Origin: Paracoccaceae bacterium
Lineage (GTDB): Bacteria; Pseudomonadota; Alphaproteobacteria; Rhodobacterales; Rhodobacteraceae
Assembly: GCA_007134405.1 (NCBI GenBank)
Contig: SLKW01000075.1
Span: forward strand, 1 to 14,305
DNA length: 14,305 nt
Reading direction: 5' to 3'
A model generated the notes under the pieces. The model was not told where the DNA came from. It was given only the letters and a program-made list of their open reading frames with translations, and did not search any database. This document shows, piece by piece, positions 4,968 to 13,712 of this stretch (its first letter is position 1; the number at the start of each line of letters is the position of its first letter). A program made the translations under genes and the position numbers.

Positions 4968-6449
4968 ATGTCCCTGCGCACCGAACCCGAGGCACGGGCC
5001 ATCAAGACCCTCGACAAGGACCTGCGCCGCATCGGCATGATGGAGCAGGCGCTGGTGTTCACCGCGCGCCCGCTGGTCGGGCCGGGGCTGGCGCTGGCGT
5101 TCCTGATCCTCGTCGCCGTGGTCGCGACCGCCTTCATGGGCGCGCAGCCGGGCACGCTGATCGTCGTCGCGGCGGCGGTGATCGGCGGCTACATGGCGCT
5201 CAACATCGGCGCCAACGACGTGGCCAACAACATGGGCCCGGCGGTGGGGTCCAAGGCGGTGACGCTGGTCGGCGCGCTGGCGATTGCGGCGATCTGCGAA
5301 ACGGCCGGCGCCCTGCTGGCCGGGGGCGACGTCGTGCGCACCGTCAGCCGCGGGATCATCGCGCCCGAGGCGGTGGCGGCGCCGCAGCATTTCATCTGGG
5401 CGATGATGGCGGCGCTTCTGGCGGGTGCGCTGTGGATCAACCTGGCCACCTGGGTCGGCGCGCCGGTCTCGACCACGCATTCGATTGTCGGCGGGGTCAT
5501 GGGCGCGGGGATCGCGGCGGCCGGCTTTGCCGCGGTGAACTGGCCGGCGATGGGGGCGATCGCGGCAAGCTGGGTGATCTCGCCGGTGCTGGGGGGCGTC
5601 ATCGCGGCGGTCTTCCTGGCCGTCATCAACAGCCGGATCATCTACCAGGAGGACAAGATCGCGGCGGCGCGGGTCTGGGTGCCGGTGCTGATCGGCGTCA
5701 TGGGCGGGGTATTCGGCACCTACATGGCGCTCAAGGGGATCTCGCGGATCATCTCGTTCACGCTGCCGCAGTCGGTGCTGATCGGCCTGGTCATCGGCGT
5801 GCCGCTGGCCCTGGTCATGCGGCCGATCATCCGCCGGCAGGCGGTGGGAATGGAGAACCGCAACAAGTCGCTGAAGGAGCTGTTCGCGATCCCGCTGGTC
5901 TTTTCGGCGGCGCTTTTGTCCTTTGCGCACGGGGCCAATGACGTCGCCAACGCCGTGGGGCCGCTGGCGGCAATCGTGCATGCGGTGCAGGAGGGGGGCG
6001 CGGCGGAGGCGGTGACGATTCCCCTGTGGGTGATGGTGATCGGGGCGATGGGGTTGTCGTTCGGGCTGGTGCTGTTCGGGCCGAAACTGATCAATATCGT
6101 GGGCTCGGAAATCACGCGATTGAACGCGATGCGGGCCTATTGCGTGGCGCTGTCGGCGGCGGTGGTGGTGATCATTGCGTCGTGGCTGGGATTGCCGGTG
6201 AGTTCGACGCATATCGCTATCGGTGGTATCTTTGGCGTCGGCTTCTACCGGGAGTGGTATCACGAGCGGGTCCTGAAGGAGAATCGCGACCTGTCGGCGC
6301 TGCCGGTCGAGGAACGGACGCGGCGCAAGGTTGTGCGGCGGGCGCATTTGCTAACGATTCTGGGGGCTTGGGTCGTCACCGTGCCGGCGGCGGCGACGCT
6401 TTCGGGGGCGCTTTTCCTGCTTCTGGTGCTGGCGACCGGGAACTCCTGA
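4968..6449 (+). CDS. pit: Inorganic phosphate transporter, PiT family
   Basis: A 493-residue inner-membrane protein of the PiT (SLC20-like) family, which moves metal-phosphate or phosphate with a cation. The two inverted-repeat signatures are both present: GANDVANN at residues 81-88 and GANDVANA at 322-329. The pore-lining APVSTTHSIVGG and LPVSSTHIAIGG elements follow each. At least ten hydrophobic segments are visible. A cytoplasmic N-terminal extension of about 45 residues precedes the first helix, and a charged loop (RRQAVGMENRNKSLKEL) separates the halves. The start at 4968 has AGGAG 5 bases upstream. A Pho box lies between the likely promoter and the ATG, and a Pho-box-like array follows the stop, so control by PhoB is likely; repression under phosphate limitation is reported for an alphaproteobacterial low-affinity Pit system (Sinorhizobium meliloti). 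It is convergent with yggS. Confidence 0.95.
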   Translation: MSLRTEPEARAIKTLDKDLRRIGMMEQALVFTARPLVGPGLALAFLILVAVVATAFMGAQPGTLIVVAAAVIGGYMALNIGANDVANNMGPAVGSKAVTLVGALAIAAICETAGALLAGGDVVRTVSRGIIAPEAVAAPQHFIWAMMAALLAGALWINLATWVGAPVSTTHSIVGGVMGAGIAAAGFAAVNWPAMGAIAASWVISPVLGGVIAAVFLAVINSRIIYQEDKIAAARVWVPVLIGVMGGVFGTYMALKGISRIISFTLPQSVLIGLVIGVPLALVMRPIIRRQAVGMENRNKSLKELFAIPLVFSAALLSFAHGANDVANAVGPLAAIVHAVQEGGAAEAVTIPLWVMVIGAMGLSFGLVLFGPKLINIVGSEITRLNAMRAYCVALSAAVVVIIASWLGLPVSSTHIAIGGIFGVGFYREWYHERVLKENRDLSALPVEERTRRKVVRRAHLLTILGAWVVTVPAAATLSGALFLLLVLATGNS

Positions 6450-6497
6450 GGCGGGATTCCCGGGCATTACGGGCGGGCTTCAGGGGGCGGGAACGGC

Positions 6498-6559
6498 TGA
6501 CAGAACCCGTATGACAGGCGTATGACAGGCGTATGACAAACGTAGGACAAACGTAGGAC
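6498..6559 (-). repeat. Array of 11-bp Pho-box-like repeats 3' of pit
   Basis: Units CGTATGACAGG (6508-6518 and 6519-6529), CGTATGACAAA (6530-6540), CGTAGGACAAA (6541-6551) and partial CGTAGGAC (6552-6559) are contiguous. A further TGACAG lies at 6498-6503. On the minus strand this reads as CTGTCAT heptamers at exact 11-bp spacing, the period of PhoB half-sites, with degenerate TTGTCC copies at one end. The array lies in the 137-base gap between the convergent pit and yggS genes. No clear -10 element follows on either strand. It could be a PhoB array, or a slippage-made minisatellite that happens to match. Confidence 0.75.
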
Positions 6560-6586
6560 TCGGGCGCGCGTCGTGGAAGGATTTCG

Positions 6587-7237
6587 CTAACCCGGCCGCG
6601 CCCCGAAGATGGCCGACCCGACGCGCACATGCGTCGCGCCCAGCGCCACCGCGGTCTCGAAATCGTCGCTCATCCCCATCGAGAGGCCGGCAAGGCCGTT
6701 GCGCTCAGCGATCCGGGCGAGCAGCCGGAAATGCGGCGCGGGGTCTTCGTCCACGGGGGGGATGCACATGAGGCCCGCGAGCGGCAGGTCGAGGGCGCGG
6801 GTCTCGGCGACGAAGGCGTCGGCGTCGTCGGGCAGGCAGCCGGCCTTCTGCGGCTCGGCGCCGGTGTTGACCTGGATGAAGAGCTCGGGGCTTTCGCCGC
6901 GGTCCTGCGCGAGACGCGCCAGGGTCTTGGCCAGTTTCGGCCGGTCGAGCGAATGGATGGCGCGGAACATCTCGACCGCCGGGCGCGCCTTGTTGGTCTG
7001 CAGGGGGCCGACGAGATGCAGCTCGATCCCGGAATACCGCGCCTGGAAATCGGGCCAGCGGCCCTGCGCCTCCTGCACGCGATTCTCGCCGAAGATGCGA
7101 TGCCCCTCGGCCAGAACGGCCTCGACCCGGTCGGGCGGCTGGACCTTGGAGACGGCGATCAGCGTGACGGCGCCGGGGGCGCGGCCCGCTGCCGCCTCAG
7201 CGGCGCGCAGGCGGCGGGTGATGTCGGCCAGGGACAT
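6587..7237 (-). CDS. YggS-family pyridoxal-phosphate homeostasis protein (PLPBP)
   Basis: A 216-residue single-barrel protein of the YggS/PROSC family, the usual length. The PLP lysine is Lys31 in IAVSKVQP. Further family marks are FGENRVQEAQ, HLVGPLQTNKA, the IHSLDRPKLA turn, FIQVNTGAEPQKAG and the phosphate-binding SMGMSDDFETAVALGATHVRVGSAIFG near the C-terminus. Members hold PLP and affect vitamin B6 and amino-acid balance without a proven catalytic reaction. The start at 7237 begins MSLADI and gives the normal N-terminus. It lies 14 bases downstream of the small secreted protein gene on the same strand, so both probably share the promoter at 7585-7613. Its TAG stop is followed by the 11-bp repeat array rather than by an evident hairpin. 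Confidence 0.93.
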   Translation of the reverse strand: MSLADITRRLRAAEAAAGRAPGAVTLIAVSKVQPPDRVEAVLAEGHRIFGENRVQEAQGRWPDFQARYSGIELHLVGPLQTNKARPAVEMFRAIHSLDRPKLAKTLARLAQDRGESPELFIQVNTGAEPQKAGCLPDDADAFVAETRALDLPLAGLMCIPPVDEDPAPHFRLLARIAERNGLAGLSMGMSDDFETAVALGATHVRVGSAIFGARPG

Positions 7238-7251
7238 GGCGGCGTCCGTCG

Positions 7252-7557
7252 TCAGGAACCGGGCGCGGAGAATTGCAGGCGCGGCTGGAGAGGGTCGCGA
7301 TGGGCGCGCGGGCCGCGACGCTCGAAATTGCCGGCGGCGATGGAGATGGAAAAGCCGACGTACCAGCCGGTGTCGAAGGGCTGGCGCACGGTCATCCTGT
7401 ACTGGCCATCCTGCAGGCTGCGCGTGGCGCCGGACCCGCCGCGGGCGCTGCTGTCATAGGTCACGCCGAAGCGCCCCTCGACATCATGCGTGACGGTCTG
7501 CGCCGCGGCGGGGGCGGCGAAAAGGGCGAGCGTGGCGAGAAGGGCGGCGAGGCGCAT
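7252..7557 (-). CDS. Small secreted protein of unknown function
   Basis: A 101-residue frame whose N-terminus is a clear Sec signal peptide: MRLAALLATLALFAAPAAAQ, with cleavage expected after AAA near residue 19. No lipobox cysteine is present. The mature part of about 80 residues contains GRFGVTYDSSARGGSGATRS and QYRMTVRQPFDTGWYVGFSISIAAGNF. These alternating polar/hydrophobic stretches suggest beta strands in the periplasm or outer membrane. I recognise no family. A GGAG lies about 8 bases before the ATG, and a good promoter pair is upstream, both supporting a real gene. It precedes yggS by 14 bases. The C-terminal 20 residues are Arg/Pro-rich and less convincing. Confidence 0.72.
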   Translation of the reverse strand: MRLAALLATLALFAAPAAAQTVTHDVEGRFGVTYDSSARGGSGATRSLQDGQYRMTVRQPFDTGWYVGFSISIAAGNFERRGPRAHRDPLQPRLQFSAPGS

Positions 7558-7584
7558 GGCAGGGCTCCGGGTCGTGTCGGGGGA

Positions 7585-7613
7585 AACCTAGCACCGCCGG
7601 GCCGGTTCGCCAA
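7585..7613 (-). promoter_or_regulatory. Probable sigma-70 promoter for the secreted protein-yggS pair
   Basis: On the minus strand TTGGCG (7613-7608) and TAGGTT (7590-7585) are separated by exactly 17 bases, with an extended -10 TGC directly before TAGGTT. Transcription would start near 7578, about 20 bases before the ATG at 7557. Confidence 0.45.
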
Positions 7614-7632
7614 TGCCGGCGCGCCAAACAGA

Positions 7633-7659
7633 AAAGAGCGGGCGCAAGGCCCGCTCTTT
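7633..7659 (-). terminator. Rho-independent terminator of the porin gene
   Basis: On the minus strand AAAGAGCGGGC, loop CTTGC, GCCCGCTCTTT forms a perfect 11-bp stem followed by TCTGTTT. It lies 20 bases after the porin stop codon. The stem's A and T flanks would also allow some termination in the other direction. Confidence 0.85.
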
Positions 7660-7679
7660 CCGAGATCGTTCGTCCGGTA

Positions 7680-8708
7680 TCAGAACGAGAAGAACACACC
7701 GGCCGAGAAGACGTTGACGCCGTCGCCGTTGGCCTGACGGCCGCGGCTGTAGCCGGCTTCGAACGACGCGCCGCCGCCCAGGGCGTAGCTGGCGCCGATG
7801 CCGTAGCTGGTGCCGACGTCGTTGTTTTCGTGGGCAACGAAGCCGTAGGTGTAAAGGTCGGGCATCACGTTCCAGCCACCCGACAGCGACCACTTGTCGG
7901 CGGTCATGTCGTTGTAGTCGGTGCGCGCGTAGGAGAGCGAGACATTGCCTTCGCCGATGTTGTAACCGGCCGAGGCGAAGAGGATCTCGTCGCCGTCGCG
8001 GTTGCCGCGGCGCCAGCGCTCGTAGCCCAGGCCGACGGTGACGTCGGCGAAGGTGCCGCGGACGCCGATGGCTTCCGAGCGGCTGCCGGCGCGATCCACC
8101 ACACCGTCAACGGTGGCGAGCGTACGGTCGTCGGTCGAGTGCGCGTGGACGGTGAAGTCGCCGAAGGTGTAGAGGGCTTCGACACCGTTCGTGGCGCTCG
8201 CGCCACCGCTGCTGTAGGCGGTCCAGCCGAAGACGCCGCCGTTGCTGACGGTGTTGGCGGCGAGGCTGAAGAAGCCGTTGCCGTTCAGGCCGGTGCCGGC
8301 CGACGGAACGCCGGTCAGGTACAGGTTCGGGGTCGATTCGATGACGCCGAGGATGTTGCCGAACGCGACGGTCAGGCCTTCGAACGTGGCGAAGAAACGG
8401 ACCTGGTTGCCGGTGGCGCCGGCGCCGTTGTCGATCTGGAACCGCTGACGCGCACCGAAGGTGATGCCGGTGTCGGTCGTGGTGGTCAGGTCCAGCTGCA
8501 GACGGAAGCGGTTCGTGGTGCGCCAGCGGTCGTCGGTCACGGTGTCCGGACGGTCGTCGCGGTAGTCGATGCCGAAGCGGGCGTAGCCGCCGAAACGCAG
8601 GTCGGCATTGCCGATGGAAACGTTCTGGGCGTCAGCCGAACCAGCCGACAGCATCAGGCCGCCAGCCGACAGCGACAGGGCAGTTGCCGCAAGGAGAATC
8701 TTCTTCAT
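7680..8708 (-). CDS. General outer-membrane porin (Rhodobacter type)
   Basis: A 342-residue porin. The signal peptide [20 protein letters not shown] ends with a SADA cut site at residue 27. The mature chain begins with a beta-strand segment, [16 protein letters not shown], and continues with many short alternating strands such as [23 protein letters not shown]. It ends in GVFFSF with the terminal Phe needed for outer-membrane insertion. Pattern and length fit the 16-strand trimeric porins of Rhodobacterales (Pfam Porin_4), which let small solutes through passively. The start is set at ATG 8708, which has GAGGGA 4 bases upstream; an in-frame ATG at 8720 overlaps that ribosome site. The gene stands alone, divergent from the DUF3576 gene across 278 bases in which no strong promoter is obvious (TTGCAA at 8795-8790 is the best -35), and has a strong terminator. 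Confidence 0.95.
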   Translation of the reverse strand: MKKILLAATALSLSAGGLMLSAGSADAQNVSIGNADLRFGGYARFGIDYRDDRPDTVTDDRWRTTNRFRLQLDLTTTTDTGITFGARQRFQIDNGAGATGNQVRFFATFEGLTVAFGNILGVIESTPNLYLTGVPSAGTGLNGNGFFSLAANTVSNGGVFGWTAYSSGGASATNGVEALYTFGDFTVHAHSTDDRTLATVDGVVDRAGSRSEAIGVRGTFADVTVGLGYERWRRGNRDGDEILFASAGYNIGEGNVSLSYARTDYNDMTADKWSLSGGWNVMPDLYTYGFVAHENNDVGTSYGIGASYALGGGASFEAGYSRGRQANGDGVNVFSAGVFFSF

Positions 8709-8986
8709 GGTTTCCCTCATTCACTTAAGGATGCAGCCCACCTTGTCTGCAAGCTGGGTCTGTGCCTATTTCCCGCCGCGCCGGCTTTTTTGCAAGTTCA
8801 AGGCATCGGGCGGCGGGACTTGGCCGATCAATGGTGCAGAATTGCCACGCAGACCGGGGCAGCCCCGACACGGCGCGCCAGCGTGGCCACAGGAGCGGCG
8901 CGAGGTCCGGCAAATGCCTTGTTCCGCAGCCGGTGCTCGGCTAGACACGGGGAAACGAGGGACAGGGCGGCGAAAGGCCGGATATC

Positions 8987-9508
8987 ATGCAGATAGCGCG
9001 CGCGGGGCGAGGAATACTTGTGGTGACGCTGGTCGCGGCACTGGCGGGCTGCGGCGGCGGCGGGCTGGGCAGCCTTTTCGGAACGGGCGCGCAGACGCAA
9101 AGCGCGGCGCCGGGCGCGCAGCCCGAGGACATGCCCGGCGAGGCGCGGATGCGCGCCCCGGCCGGCGGCACGATCTGGGACCTGTTCGGCACCCGGGACG
9201 ACCCCAGCACGACGGTCGCGGTCAACCGCTACCTGTGGAACGCCTCGCTGCAGGTGCTGGACTTCCTGCCGGTCGAGACGGTCGATCCGTTCAGCGGCGT
9301 CATCGTCACCGGCTTTGGCACGCCGCCGGGCGGCGGGCGGCCCTATCGCGCGACGGTGCATGTCTCGGACGGCGCGCTGGATGCGCGGGGGCTGAACGTG
9401 TCGCTGATGACCGCCGCCGGGCCCGCCAGCCCCGAGACGGTGCGCGCGGTCGAGAACGCGATCCTGTCGCGGGCGCGGCAGCTGCGCATCCAGGACCGCC
9501 GGCTCTGA
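8987..9508 (+). CDS. DUF3576 domain lipoprotein
   Basis: A 173-residue predicted lipoprotein. The N-terminus has two Arg, a hydrophobic run and the lipobox LAGC with the lipidated Cys at residue 22, followed by a Gly-rich and low-complexity linker to about residue 58. The folded part holds [20 protein letters not shown], then [20 protein letters not shown] and [13 protein letters not shown]. This is the DUF3576 pattern of alphaproteobacteria, usually found beside leuS and lptE as here. Function is unknown; the setting next to lptE hints at an envelope role. Asp next to the Cys is absent (Gly23), which would favour outer-membrane sorting. The start at 8987 has only a weak AAAGG about 10 bases upstream. 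Confidence 0.88.
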   Translation: MQIARAGRGILVVTLVAALAGCGGGGLGSLFGTGAQTQSAAPGAQPEDMPGEARMRAPAGGTIWDLFGTRDDPSTTVAVNRYLWNASLQVLDFLPVETVDPFSGVIVTGFGTPPGGGRPYRATVHVSDGALDARGLNVSLMTAAGPASPETVRAVENAILSRARQLRIQDRRL

Positions 9509-9515
9509 CGCGCGG

Positions 9516-9594
9516 GCGCGGGCTGGACCCGCGCACGCAGCGAAGCTATCACCACGCCGGGCGCCGGGATGTCGAGTTCCGGGCCCGGCGTTTT
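9516..9594 (+). terminator. Tandem hairpins between DUF3576 gene and leuS (terminator or attenuator)
   Basis: GCGCGGG (9516-9522) pairs with CCCGCGC (9528-9534) around CTGGA. A second, larger hairpin has outer arms CGCCGGG (9555-9561) and CCCGGCG (9584-9590) and an inner CCGG/CCGG stem (9564-9567, 9579-9582), followed by TTTTC. The T run ends 18 bases before the leuS ATG. It may end the DUF3576 transcript or attenuate leuS; no Leu-rich leader ORF is seen. Confidence 0.5.
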
Positions 9595-9612
9595 CATGTC
9601 AGGGGAAGTCCG

Positions 9613-12177
9613 ATGTCCGGCGAGACACCAGCCCGCTACCAGCCGCAGACGACCGAGGCGAAATGGCAAGCCGCCTGGGACGCGGCCGGCTGCTTTGTCG
9701 CCCGCCGCGATCCGGCGCGGCCGAAATACTACGTGCTGGAGATGTTCCCCTACCCTTCGGGGCGGATCCACATGGGGCATGTGCGCAACTACACGATGGG
9801 CGACGTGGTGGCGCGCTACAAGTCGGCGCGGGGCCATTCGGTCCTGCACCCGATGGGCTGGGACGCCTTCGGCATGCCCGCCGAGAACGCCGCCATGCAG
9901 GAGGGCGCGAACCCCGCCGAATGGACCTATCGCAACATCGCGGTGATGAAGGGGCAGATGAAGCCCCTGGGGCTGTCGATCGACTGGAGCCGGGAATTCG
10001 CCACCTGCGATCCGGAATACTACGGCCAGCAGCAGGCGATGTTCCTGGATTTCCTGGAGGGGGGGCTCGTCTACCGCAAGGCGGCGGTGGTGAACTGGGA
10101 CCCGGTGGACATGACGGTTCTGGCCAACGAGCAGGTGATCGACGGCAAGGGCTGGCGGTCGGGCGCCGAGGTGGAGCGGCGCGAGCTGACGCAGTGGTTC
10201 TTCCGCATCTCGGAGTTCTCCGAGGAGCTGCTCACGGCGCTGGACGGGCTGGAGAACTGGCCCGAGAAGGTGCGGCTGATGCAGAAGAACTGGATCGGGC
10301 GGTCGCGCGGGCTGCAATTCGGCTTCTCGACCGTGGACGCGCCCGAGGGGTTCGAGCGGATCGAGGTCTACACGACGCGGCCCGACACGCTGATGGGCGC
10401 AAGCTTCGTCGCCGTCAGCCCCGATCACCCGCTGGCGCGGCATCTGGAGCGCCACGATTCGGAGGTCGCCGCGTTCAACGCCGAATGCCGCCGCATCGGC
10501 ACGACCGAGGAGGCGCTGGAAAAGGCCGAGAAGCGCGGGCTCGACACCGGCATCCGGGTGCGCCATCCCTTCGACACCGCTTGGGAGCTGCCGGTCTACA
10601 TCGCCAACTTCATCCTGATGGATTACGGCACCGGCGCGATCTTCGGCTGCCCGGCGCATGACCAGCGCGATTTCGACTTCGCCACGAAATACGGCCTGGC
10701 CATCCCCACCGTCTTCGTCCCCGAGGGCGAGGAGGACGCGCCCCTGGCCGAGGCCTATGTGCCGCCCAAGACCGAGCGCGTGCATTACGTGCGCGGCTTC
10801 GCGGGCGAGGAGGTGCAGACCGGCGACGCGGCCGTGGAGGCCGCCATCGACTTCTGCGAATCGCGCGGCGTCGGCCAGGGGGTGACAAAGTTCCGGCTGC
10901 GCGACTGGGGGCTCTCGCGCCAGCGCTACTGGGGCTGCCCGATCCCGGTCGTGCATTGCGAGACCTGCGGCGTGGTGCCCGAGAAGAAGGAAAACCTGCC
11001 GGTCGAACTGCCGAGCGATGTGAGCTTCGACCAGCCCGGCAACCCGCTGGACCGTCACCCGACCTGGCGGAATTGCGCCTGCCCGCGCTGCGGCGAACCG
11101 GCCCGGCGCGAGACCGACACGATGGACACCTTCGTCGACTCAAGCTGGTACTTCGCCCGCTTCACCGCGCCGCGCGCCCAGACGCCGACTGTGGCCGCGG
11201 AGGTCGATTACTGGATGAACGTGGACCAGTATATCGGCGGGGTGGAGCACGCGATCCTGCATCTGCTCTATTCGCGCTTCTTCGCCCGCGCCATGCACCG
11301 CACCGGCCACCTGCCCGCCAAGGCGATCGAGCCTTTCGATGCGCTGTTCACGCAGGGCATGGTCACGCACGAGATCTACATGACCCGCGACGCCCGCGGC
11401 CGGCCGGTCTATCACCTGCCCGAGGAGGTCGAGGACGGCAAGCTCAGGGCGACGGGCGAGGCGGTGCAGGTCGTCGCTTCGGCCAAGATGTCGAAATCGA
11501 AGAAGAACGTCGTCGACCCGGTCAACATCATCGAGCGATTCGGCGCCGACACGGCGCGCTGGTTCGTCATGTCCGACAGCCCGCCCGAGCGCGACGTCGA
11601 ATGGACGAGCGCCGGCGCCGAAGCGACGTTCAAGCACCTCTCGCGTGTCTGGGCGTTGAGCGAGCGGATCGCCGCCATGCCCGAGGGCGGCCCCGCGCCG
11701 GGCGACGGGGATCTGATGCGCGCCATGCACCGCGCCATCGACGAGGTGACGCGCACGATCGAGGGCTTCGCCTTCAACAAGTCGATCGCCGCGCTCTATA
11801 CCTTCACCAACGCGCTGGCGAAGGCCGAGGCCTCGGGCGCGGCATCGAGGCAGGCCGCGCGGGTGCTGGCGCAACTCATGGCGCCGATGGTCCCGCACCT
11901 GGCCGAGGAGGTCTGGGCGATGCAGGGCGGCGAAGGCCTGGTGACCGAGGCCGCCTGGCCCGAGGCCGACCCGGCGATGCTGGTCTCGGACACGGTGACG
12001 CTGCCCATCCAGATCAACGGCAAGCGCCGGGCCGAGATCACGGTGGCCGCCGACGCCACGAAGGACGAGGTGGAAAAGGCGGCGCTCGCCGACGATGCGG
12101 TGCTTCGGTTCCTCGCCGGGGCGGCGCCGAAGAAGGTGATCGTCGTGCCGGGGCGGATCGTGAATGTGGTGCTCTGA
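9613..12177 (+). CDS. leuS: Leucyl-tRNA synthetase
   Basis: An 854-residue class Ia synthetase, normal for bacterial LeuRS; it charges tRNA-Leu in the cytoplasm. The HIGH signature appears as HMGH at residues 53-56 after FPYPSGRI, and KMSKS is at 625-629. The CP1 editing domain is intact, with TTRPDT at 254-259 and the conserved Asp350 in [16 protein letters not shown]. The zinc-ribbon insertion has its cysteines (CETC, then CACPRC). DSSWYFARF and the anticodon-binding LAPMVPH-like region ([14 protein letters not shown]) are also present. The start at 9613 follows GGGGAAG at 7 bases; the frame is open far upstream, but that part is unlike LeuRS. Hairpins lie just upstream. The last 14 bases overlap lptE. 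Confidence 0.98.
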   Translation: MSGETPARYQPQTTEAKWQAAWDAAGCFVARRDPARPKYYVLEMFPYPSGRIHMGHVRNYTMGDVVARYKSARGHSVLHPMGWDAFGMPAENAAMQEGANPAEWTYRNIAVMKGQMKPLGLSIDWSREFATCDPEYYGQQQAMFLDFLEGGLVYRKAAVVNWDPVDMTVLANEQVIDGKGWRSGAEVERRELTQWFFRISEFSEELLTALDGLENWPEKVRLMQKNWIGRSRGLQFGFSTVDAPEGFERIEVYTTRPDTLMGASFVAVSPDHPLARHLERHDSEVAAFNAECRRIGTTEEALEKAEKRGLDTGIRVRHPFDTAWELPVYIANFILMDYGTGAIFGCPAHDQRDFDFATKYGLAIPTVFVPEGEEDAPLAEAYVPPKTERVHYVRGFAGEEVQTGDAAVEAAIDFCESRGVGQGVTKFRLRDWGLSRQRYWGCPIPVVHCETCGVVPEKKENLPVELPSDVSFDQPGNPLDRHPTWRNCACPRCGEPARRETDTMDTFVDSSWYFARFTAPRAQTPTVAAEVDYWMNVDQYIGGVEHAILHLLYSRFFARAMHRTGHLPAKAIEPFDALFTQGMVTHEIYMTRDARGRPVYHLPEEVEDGKLRATGEAVQVVASAKMSKSKKNVVDPVNIIERFGADTARWFVMSDSPPERDVEWTSAGAEATFKHLSRVWALSERIAAMPEGGPAPGDGDLMRAMHRAIDEVTRTIEGFAFNKSIAALYTFTNALAKAEASGAASRQAARVLAQLMAPMVPHLAEEVWAMQGGEGLVTEAAWPEADPAMLVSDTVTLPIQINGKRRAEITVAADATKDEVEKAALADDAVLRFLAGAAPKKVIVVPGRIVNVVL

Positions 12178-12670
12178 CCGCCGCGCCTTTGTCCTGGGGC
12201 TCGCCGCCTTCGCGCTGGCGGGCTGCCGGTTCGAGCCGGTCTACGGCCCCGGCGGCAGCGGCACGGCGCTGATGGGCAGCGTGCGCGCCGACGATCCGGT
12301 CAGCCGCGCCGATTTCAACTTCGTCGCGGCGCTGGAAGAGCGGCTGGGCCGCCCCGTCGCGCCGCGCTATGCGCTTGCCTACCGGATCACCCAGCGCGCG
12401 GTCGAGACCGGCGTGGTGCGCGGCATCGGTGCCAGCCGCATCCAGTTGCGCGGCCAGCTCGACTTCACGCTGACCGACCAGGCCACCGGGGCGCAGGTCG
12501 CCCAGGGCCGGGTGGAGGCCGACAGCGCCTATTCGACGACCAGCACCCAGCTTGCCACGCTGACCGCGGCCGAGGATGCCGAACTGCGCCTGATGCGCAT
12601 GCTCGCCGATGGGCTGGTCACGCGGCTGATGTCCGAACCGGGCCTCAGGACCGGGACCGGGGGGGCATGA
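12164..12670 (+). CDS. lptE: LPS assembly lipoprotein LptE
   Basis: A 168-residue predicted lipoprotein. The signal sequence ends in the lipobox LAGC with the lipidated Cys at residue 21, followed by [10 protein letters not shown], the characteristic C-G/x-F-x-P-x-Y-G beginning of alphaproteobacterial LptE. The mature domain has the alternating strands and helix order expected ([23 protein letters not shown], then a C-terminal helix with [15 protein letters not shown]). LptE plugs the LptD barrel and helps LPS reach the outer leaflet. The ATG lies inside the 3' end of leuS in another frame (14-base overlap), and the stop overlaps holA by four bases. Translational coupling along leuS-lptE-holA is therefore likely. 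Sequence identity in this family is low, so context supports the call. Confidence 0.9.
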   Translation: MWCSDRRAFVLGLAAFALAGCRFEPVYGPGGSGTALMGSVRADDPVSRADFNFVAALEERLGRPVAPRYALAYRITQRAVETGVVRGIGASRIQLRGQLDFTLTDQATGAQVAQGRVEADSAYSTTSTQLATLTAAEDAELRLMRMLADGLVTRLMSEPGLRTGTGGA

Positions 12671-13698
12671 AGCTTTCGCCGCGCGACGCGCCCGCCTTCC
12701 TGTCCCGCCCCGACCCGCGGGTGCCGGCGGTGCTGATCTGGGGCGCGGACCCGATGCGCGTGGCCGAGCGCCGGCAGGTGCTGATCCGCGCCCTGATCGG
12801 CCCGGAGGGCGAGGCCGAGATGCGGCTCACCCGGTTTCCCGCCGCCGATCTGCGCAAGGATCCGGCCGCGGCGCTGGACGCAATACACGCGCAGGGCTTC
12901 TTTCCCGGCCCGCGCGCCGTCCTGGTCGAAGAGGCGGGCGACGGCGCCGCCCCGGCGCTGGCCCCGGCGCTGAAGGACTGGGCCGAGGGCGATGCGATGC
13001 TGGTGGTGACGGCGGGGGCGCTGCCGGCCGCCTCGAAGCTGCGCAAGCTCTTCGAGGGCGACAAGCGGGCCTTTGCGCTCGCCGTCTACGACGACCCGCC
13101 GGGCCAGGCCGAGATCGCATCCATGCTGCAGGCCGAGGGGCTGGGGGATGTGCCGGGCGAGGCGATGCGCGACCTGACGGCGCTGGCGCAGGTGCTGGAG
13201 CCGGGCGATTTTCGCCAGACCCTGCAGCGGATCGCGCTCTACAAGCTGGGCGATGCCGCGCCCGTCACGGTCGAGGAAATCGCCGCGCTGGCCCCGCAGG
13301 GCGGCGAGGCGGATGTGGACGACGTGCTCAACGCCGTGGCCGAGGGGCGGTCGGGCGAGGTGGCGCCGCTGATGGCGCGGGTGGCCGCCCAGGGCGTGGC
13401 GCCGGTGGCGCTGTGCATCGGGGCGATCCGGCATTTCCGGCTGCTGCACGGGCTGCTGGCGCATCCGCAGGGCCCGGCGCAGGCGGTCGAGAAGATGCGC
13501 CCGCCGGTCTACGGGCCGCGCCGCAACCGGCTGCTGCGCCAGGCGCAGCGCTGGAACCTGCCCCAGGTCGAGGAGGCGCTGGCGCAGCTGACCGAGACCG
13601 ACCTGACGCTGCGCTCGTCCTCGCGCGCGCCGCTGGCGGCGCTGCTGCAGCGCACGCTGATTCGGCTGGCGATGACCGGGGCGCGGCGCGGCGGATAG
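12667..13698 (+). CDS. holA: DNA polymerase III subunit delta
   Basis: A 343-residue protein, the normal length for delta, the clamp-loader subunit that opens the beta sliding clamp. Family marks are the N-terminal VPAVLIWGADPMRVAERRQVL segment and AIHAQGFFPGPRAVLVEEAGD, where delta has its F-x-x-x-R-x-V/L-V core (domain I). The middle contains LPAASKLRKLFE and the helical-collar region ends with GPRRNRLLRQAQRWN and SSRAPLAALLQRTLIRLA. Its ATGA overlap with lptE (12667-12670) shows coupling. The order leuS-lptE-holA is common in alphaproteobacteria and fits. The transcript probably ends in the following gap, where a perfect palindrome sits 15 bases after the stop. Confidence 0.93.
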   Translation: MKLSPRDAPAFLSRPDPRVPAVLIWGADPMRVAERRQVLIRALIGPEGEAEMRLTRFPAADLRKDPAAALDAIHAQGFFPGPRAVLVEEAGDGAAPALAPALKDWAEGDAMLVVTAGALPAASKLRKLFEGDKRAFALAVYDDPPGQAEIASMLQAEGLGDVPGEAMRDLTALAQVLEPGDFRQTLQRIALYKLGDAAPVTVEEIAALAPQGGEADVDDVLNAVAEGRSGEVAPLMARVAAQGVAPVALCIGAIRHFRLLHGLLAHPQGPAQAVEKMRPPVYGPRRNRLLRQAQRWNLPQVEEALAQLTETDLTLRSSSRAPLAALLQRTLIRLAMTGARRGG

Positions 13699-13712
13699 GG
13701 CGGCCCCTGGGG

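Noticed and set aside
4926..6347. A 473-codon minus-strand open frame opposite pit
   Set aside because: It is His/Arg/Asp-rich with no domain likeness, a usual shadow of a G/C-rich membrane protein gene; the plus strand has full PiT signatures.
6450..6586. The 11-bp repeats after pit as a CRISPR array
   Set aside because: The units are contiguous with no spacers, only 11 bp long, and there are no cas genes.
8608..9612. Open in-frame extension of leuS far upstream
   Set aside because: The extension crosses the DUF3576 gene in another frame, is Arg/Gly-rich, and LeuRS homologues begin at the 9613 start, which has a ribosome site.
9343..11058. A 571-codon minus-strand open frame opposite leuS
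   Set aside because: It covers clear LeuRS motifs on the plus strand and reads as Arg/His/Pro low complexity without any start signal.
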